DNA of 64,000 nucleotides from Sipunculus nudus. Taxonomy: Eukaryota > Annelida > Sipuncula > Golfingiida > Sipunculidae. Of this stretch, positions 58,931-64,000 are shown piece after piece (within the stretch, counting starts at the first letter, position 1; each line of letters starts with the position of its first letter). The position numbers and the translations under genes are program-made. The notes under the pieces are model-generated. The model saw nothing but the letters and a program-made list of their open reading frames with translations. It made no database searches and had not been told where the DNA came from. Where the stretch lies: the NCBI GenBank assembly GCA_026874595.1, contig CM049322.1, positions 25,209,400 to 25,273,399 on the forward strand, in the 5' to 3' direction.

Positions 58931-61900
58931 CTGAGGGAGACTTATGTCTCCAAAAGATTTTCATTGATGGGTTGATTCTATACTTGAACAAAAGCTATAC
59001 TCTAGCCCTGCCAGTGTGTTAGTTTTGTTTGCTACTAAAAATGCGAAATTATACCTGAATCAATGCACCAATACCCGTAGCTCCATGTTTGCTCATATAA
59101 CTGACGCCCTGTAAGCTTCGCGGTGTGAATCCCTGTTATTTGCATATCAGAGCATCACAAGGCTCTTTGATGACCTGGTAATTCCCTCTCATCTGCATAT
59201 TACTACATAACGTATTTTGTGCAGAAGGACAAGCAATCAACAGATCCAATCAAGTGCTTGTGCTTGGTCACATTCGCAGTGAAATCATGTATTCAGGGAA
59301 GCTGGACATGTTGCAGTGCTGGCGTTTAATTTATCAGTATCAATCAGAATATCTTTAAATGATTAAAATTTGTTGCCCTCCCAGTTGTTAAAGTTAGAAA
59401 AACGCTTTAGGTGGATCCTTATGAAAAAGCTATGTATGGTTCTGAATAGGGGACCCTTCGGAATCATGTGACTTTTTAGGCAGTGTCAACATCAGATAAT
59501 TGGCTTTTCATTGCCTTTGGATATTTTATCAAACTTCTGAAAGGTCCTAGCACCAATGTAATTCTGAGTTGCCTTCACATCCATTATTAAACCAAGAGAA
59601 TTAATTTTTACATCCAGAAGAAGTCGCCATGATTGAATAAACTATGCCCGGTCCTTTGCTACAGGATTTAGACTGGCACCCTGCTGTTGGAACTGGAAAA
59701 AGTGGGCGTTAATCAATTGATCAACGTCTGCTCACAACAAATTATAAAGTGTGGGATGTTTTAAACAGGGCAGGCTTACAAAGGTCTAAGGGGATAATGT
59801 TTTATTAAAATATTAAGGGAAGAATGTGGTAATGGGGCCAGAAAGACCAATTCACTAACAAAGACACGCCCGGATGTATTTTGATGTGTATATTTAGCAC
59901 TTTTAGAGTTGTCTGGTGCCTTCTACAATTTCACCATTACACCACCTAAGTGTACAGGTCAGGGCAAAAACTGTGATCTTATCACAGTTATGGATTCTGC
60001 AACAAGAAAAACATGAGTCATTCATATTTCAAACAGTAGGTCTATGTACGATATTCAGAAAAAAATATCCATGAAAAGTCAAATTTGACAGAGATTTCAT
60101 GTTTTATTTTCGCGCTCCAAGAGTAAAAGCAGCTATGACAGTCGATCAAGGGTTGGCAAGCAATATATGAGGAATAACAACACACAGACTAAATGAACCA
60201 TGTTGGTTCTGGAAAAGACCGCAATCAGTGTTGATGTCACTGGGAAAAACCTTAGTTCAGCCAGGCCATGTGTGGCACTGAATACCCAGAACAACCGTAC
60301 TTCACCAGACCATGAAATAAGAGGGCCAGATTGGCAGTACCAACACTTAGCTTTACAAGACCGTGAGAGAACGTTTGATTTCTCTGTCAGAGGCAACAAT
60401 TAAGTCTTGATCATTTCATGGACTGGGCCAGTCTAGCTATACTCCACCCTTTAAAAGAGGCTTGAATAGCACAGCATAGGTATAGCAACAATGGTTCTTC
60501 AGTGAGAGTTTACCCATCGGTTCCTTGAATAGATCTGTCCAAAGATCTGTCATTGATGCAGATGTTAAGACTCCATTGCAACCAAAATTCCTGCTGAATG
60601 ATCAGTATGTCTGAATGTATGGACATTTAATGTGAAGAAAATGAGATATTTGTTATATTCAACTTGGTTCTTGGTACCTTCTGGTTGTGACAGCAAAACG
60701 TGAACTTCTGGAGCATAACAAATAAAAACACTTTTCCTTTTACATGATACATTGATGCAGCTTGATCCATAGCAAGTTTAGTTTCCATATATGATTAATG
60801 GAATGCCTTTCTTTCCCACAGCATGTGCTAGAATTACATATCAATGCTCCATGCCGATCAGTTGGGTAAACTCTCACTGGAGTATCCTTTAGCGCTATCC
60901 ATGCCAACTATAATATTCAAGTGGTGCATATTGTAGCTAGTCACCTTAAAGGGGCCCAGTCACCTATAAAGCATGTTGAATTAACATGAAGAATAGCTGC
61001 TTCCCTTTAAAATAAATCTGTTCCTGCAAAATATTGCCTTGAAACGGTTTGATTACTCCTGTAAACAAGTGTTAAAAACAGTGGACTGGGCGCGATCAAA
61101 GATGTCAACATAAACACTGTGCATGGGGCTGTGTGCATGGTGGAGCCAAAACATGTCATTTAGGAGATGCCCAAAAAATCTAATACATGTTCCTGTTGGC
61201 TGAAACACCGTGTTTTGCAGCTCACAATCAGACCTACGGTCATGCGGTCTTGTTGTGGTAAACAGACACACATGAACTGTGTTTACTAACATGTAGGGCC
61301 ATAACAAGGTGTTAAACAGGTGTATGCGAGGTACTGAGGCGGTGTGCTGGGATGGTTTTGCTGGGAAACTTTATGGTTTATGTATAAAGCAAAACTGAAC
61401 TGATAGTGTGAAAGAATAGGCATAATATTGTTCCTGATTATGTCCCTTTAAAAGTCCAGCCGGAGGATCATAATAGTTGCTTCACATTTTAGTAGGACAT
61501 TATCACAAACTAGAAAGAAGTCAGAGACCACAACTTCTGCCAGGATCTAATAAAACTGTGCTGTGTTTTTCAAAACAAATGTGTGTCACGGTTTACAAAC
61601 ACCCTTTTTGGATCACAGATCAAGTTTAGAACAAAGGCGCCCCAGTAAAGTGGGACAGAGAAACCTCATAGTGGTGAACAAGATGGTCTTCAAAATTGTA
61701 ATGGTTGTTCCTTATGTGTCTCCCTAACAGTCTACAACATTTAGAGTGAAGATGCTGATAGGTAGAGCAACCAAACAACCAACCAGGGAACCAAAGCATA
61801 ATAATAAACATGGCTGTAAGTCTGTGAATGTTGGTCACATATACAAGTCCACAGCAAAAGTAACCTTTGACAAAATATGTTAAGACTGTGTGAAAGGTCG

Positions 61901-62552
61901 CGGTGAAGGGGGGTGGGTGATTTCAAGGCTGACAGCTAATGCTTTCTGACCTCTCTATAAACATATATAAATGTTTTTGATACACCGCTTATTTTTCATG
62001 TGATTTTGACCGTTCATATCTAAACCTTTCATAATAAACTGTGCAAAAAAATTACCATCATGCAAGTAATCTTTTCACAATTAAAAGTCCCTAGGACACG
62101 CTCAGAATCTCATACTCCAGAATCCATGTATTGGTTGACCTTCTATGTCAAATGTAAGGGGAATTTGCTATTTTCATATTATTTTTGTGGCCATTTTGTT
62201 TTATGCTAATTAGCTAAAATTTGCTCCAGGGTGACAGTGGGCCAACCTCAATATTATTCACACCTGATATGTCGGCAAACAAAATCCAAAATGAAAAAAA
62301 CTTAAAACAAGGTTAGAAGAATAATTGACCTTTTTTGGCCAGACTACCAGGCATATACATTTCTTTCATCTTACAATATTTGAACAATTGTGGAAATATT
62401 TGGGGAAAATTGTCATTTGAAAATGTGATTTAAAAGCTGTTGATGTTTGCCGTAATATCATAGGTCACGGTGTTAACTGAGCATCATGAGCCATGTTACA
62501 CTCGTTGTTGTTTGATAGTTAAATATTAATTTTCATGTTTTCTTCGTTTCAG
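58931..62552. other. Apparently unique intronic or intergenic sequence, no gene recognised
   Basis: No tandem array or dispersed family copy was seen. Short open frames on both strands (60133-60403, 61053-61307, 61626-61926) have no recognised domains. The plus frame at 60200-60403 (67 residues, MLVLEKTAISVDVTG start) has a protein-like composition but no supporting splice or family evidence. Confidence 0.35.
62540..62552 (+). promoter_or_regulatory. 3' splice acceptor
   Basis: Pyrimidine-rich TTCTTCGTTTCAG directly before the large open exon; the downstream frame opens exactly here because an in-frame stop (TGA at 62554) rules out one of the other frames. Confidence 0.65.
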
Positions 62553-64000
62553 GTGACTCTAACAAAACTACAGAAGCGTCCCTGCCTGTCCTTCCCTACA
62601 GTTCAAGTGCTGAGAACCTTGGAGGAGTCAGCCAGGGCGACACGGCATCAACCCACGAAGACCTTCACAGGGACAGTTTGGAAGATACTTGTTTTGCTAA
62701 AAAGGTCTCTAAGTTTGAAAGTTTATCAAGAAACAAGCTTAAGCTGCAGACTTCAGTAACATCACCACAGTCAGCCAGTGAGTGTGTACAGGTGCCATCA
62801 GGAGGAGTGAACACTGCCCATGAAGAAATATCCAAAGGAGAAGAAGGCGTGTCAAAGAGATCAAAGGCTCAACAACCCTTACATTTGACATCAGCAAACC
62901 GTGAGAGATCTGCAAGCTGTTCTCAGCTGCACAAACCAGCAGGCCAGTCCTGGCAGCCCCCTGCCTTCCTTAATGGATACTTGCTCAGTAAGGGTTCTCC
63001 AACTACACAAGCAGTGCTAGAAGAAGAGCCCATTTATGACAGCGTGCCACCACCAGAATCACATTCAGCATCCCACCGTTCAAACAGACCACACAAACCT
63101 TATCCTAGTCAGAGAGTGTATGAAAGCACAGGCAGAGAGAGACGTCACTCTAGTGACTTTATAAAACACAGGATAACTCCACCCCCACCTCTACCTGCAA
63201 AGCCCAAGCCTAGTAAACAAAGGATAAAGCGAGCACTCACATCACCTGTTGGAGAAACAATCCGTTTCCGTGGTACTGGTAATTCAGTTGAGTCTTACCA
63301 AGGTGAGAAATGTTTTACTCGGGACACAGCGGTCACCAGGGTGAGTTTGCCAGGTTTTCAGCCACGTGGCCCTTTACCGCCGCTTCCTTGTGAACTGTAT
63401 GACAGCCCACCGCAGATCATTGTGAATCCTCCCATAACACGGAGCCATTCTGAAGGACAATATTTCAGGAAAAGTGGCACACCCTTATTAGGAAGCACTA
63501 GCCCACGGAGGCATGTCACAATGGAGCCAGTCATTGAACAAGAATGTGACGAAACAGCAGCAAGGGGACCAAAGCTGTCCTGTAAGTCCAGCACAAGCCT
63601 GCCCTCTAGTGGAGAGCAGAATAATAATGGTAAGGCAGCAAAATTATCACTTAATGGACCTCTCACAAAAATGAATGGGCACTCACCAGAGGAATTCATT
63701 CAAAATGGTGGAACTGAGCACTCTTTACAGTCAAGCCTAGGTTCAAAAAGCACAAATAGTAGTCCTTTATTTCGGTCAAAGTCAAATGGAAACCATGTTG
63801 AAGCAACTGTTGACTTGTCAGCATCAGAAAGTTGTGAGTCTAGTTTGATACCTTCACTCCCTGTGGAAGATTATCTTGATCCTTACCCCCCACGGATATA
63901 TGACGAGGTGTACGATGAGAGGTCAGACTCAAGTTCACTGAGCACGTGCAGTTCCTCCACCAAACCCTCTGTACACAATGATGTACCTGATGTACCTCAG
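62553..64000 (+). CDS. Large exon of a Ser/Pro-rich intracellular scaffold-like protein (runs off the window)
   Basis: The exon follows a TTCTTCGTTTCAG acceptor. With its first two bases completing a split codon, one frame is open for 482 codons to the window edge. Counted from the candidate ATG (54250) these are residues 6-487. The protein has no signal peptide or membrane segment and is rich in Ser, Pro, Lys and Glu, so probably disordered. Motifs: EEEPIYDSVPPP (161-172, Y166) and YDEVYDE (454-460), both phosphotyrosine/SH2-ligand type; PPPPLPAKPKP (214-224), a class II SH3 ligand; basic Ser sites such as RRHSSDF and RSHSEGQ. This fits the disordered arm of a signalling adaptor, GEF/GAP or PEAK/Pragmin-type pseudokinase, but the catalytic or folded part would be downstream, so no name is given. 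The shorter frame at 62535-62759 is a shadow, as is the minus frame at 63358-63699. Confidence 0.8.

Larger units (their letters stand above)
54263..62552 (+). other. Candidate 8.3-kb intron
   Basis: Bounded by GTAAGTT (54263) and TTCTTCGTTTCAG (ending 62552). It contains an H1 copy (54539-55200), a 37-bp array, H1/H3 fragments (56506-56740, 57900-58518) and about 4 kb of apparently unique sequence (58519-62552). The intron is inferred from the phase match and is not proven. Confidence 0.4.

Noticed and set aside
63358-63699. A 113-residue minus-strand open frame
   Set aside because: Antisense shadow of the long open plus-strand exon.

Overview
The window looks like repeat-rich nuclear DNA of an invertebrate animal, most likely a marine one and perhaps a mollusc or other lophotrochozoan. 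The grounds are AT-rich intergenic sequence, GT-AG introns, tRNA-derived SINEs, a CR1/L2-type LINE, many non-autonomous Helitron-like elements, and DNA transposons with TA or 8-bp target duplications. No operon, ribosome binding site, rRNA or functional tRNA is visible. The lineage is inferred from repeat style only and is uncertain.

Layout. 1-6130: dispersed Helitron-like repeats with a 38-bp array (2516-4021) and a 33-bp array (4166-4565). 6252-6415: a possible terminal coding exon. 7819-15447: Helitron-like elements nested in one another, containing a 280-bp tandem block and a SINE with a 14-bp target duplication. 16725-23324: sixty copies of a 110-bp satellite without a single length change. 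24266-25925: a 73-bp array. 26066-30270: a 20-bp array split by a 2,181-bp TIR element. 31755-32563: a smaller TIR element. 33018-34620: a 27-bp array. 34830-37350: a 30/36-bp array split by a SINE dimer. 37351-48423: dispersed elements nested up to four deep, including a hAT-like element with an 8-bp duplication. 48940-51395: a second, unrelated 27-bp array. 51401-53530: Helitron-like copies, one split by a 5'-truncated LINE.

Genes. The only convincing host gene is at the right edge. A large open exon (62553-64000 and beyond) encodes a Ser/Pro-rich, probably disordered signalling or scaffold protein with SH3-ligand and phosphotyrosine-type motifs. Its acceptor phase fits a tiny start exon at 54250-54262 across an 8.3-kb intron. 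A few other short coding-like stretches are reported at low confidence.

About 20 kb, near one third of the window, is tandem repeat in about ten unrelated families. Most of the rest, apart from the right-hand intron, is transposon-derived. The long open frames at 33-37 kb and 48.9-51 kb come from arrays whose period is a multiple of three and should not be read as genes.
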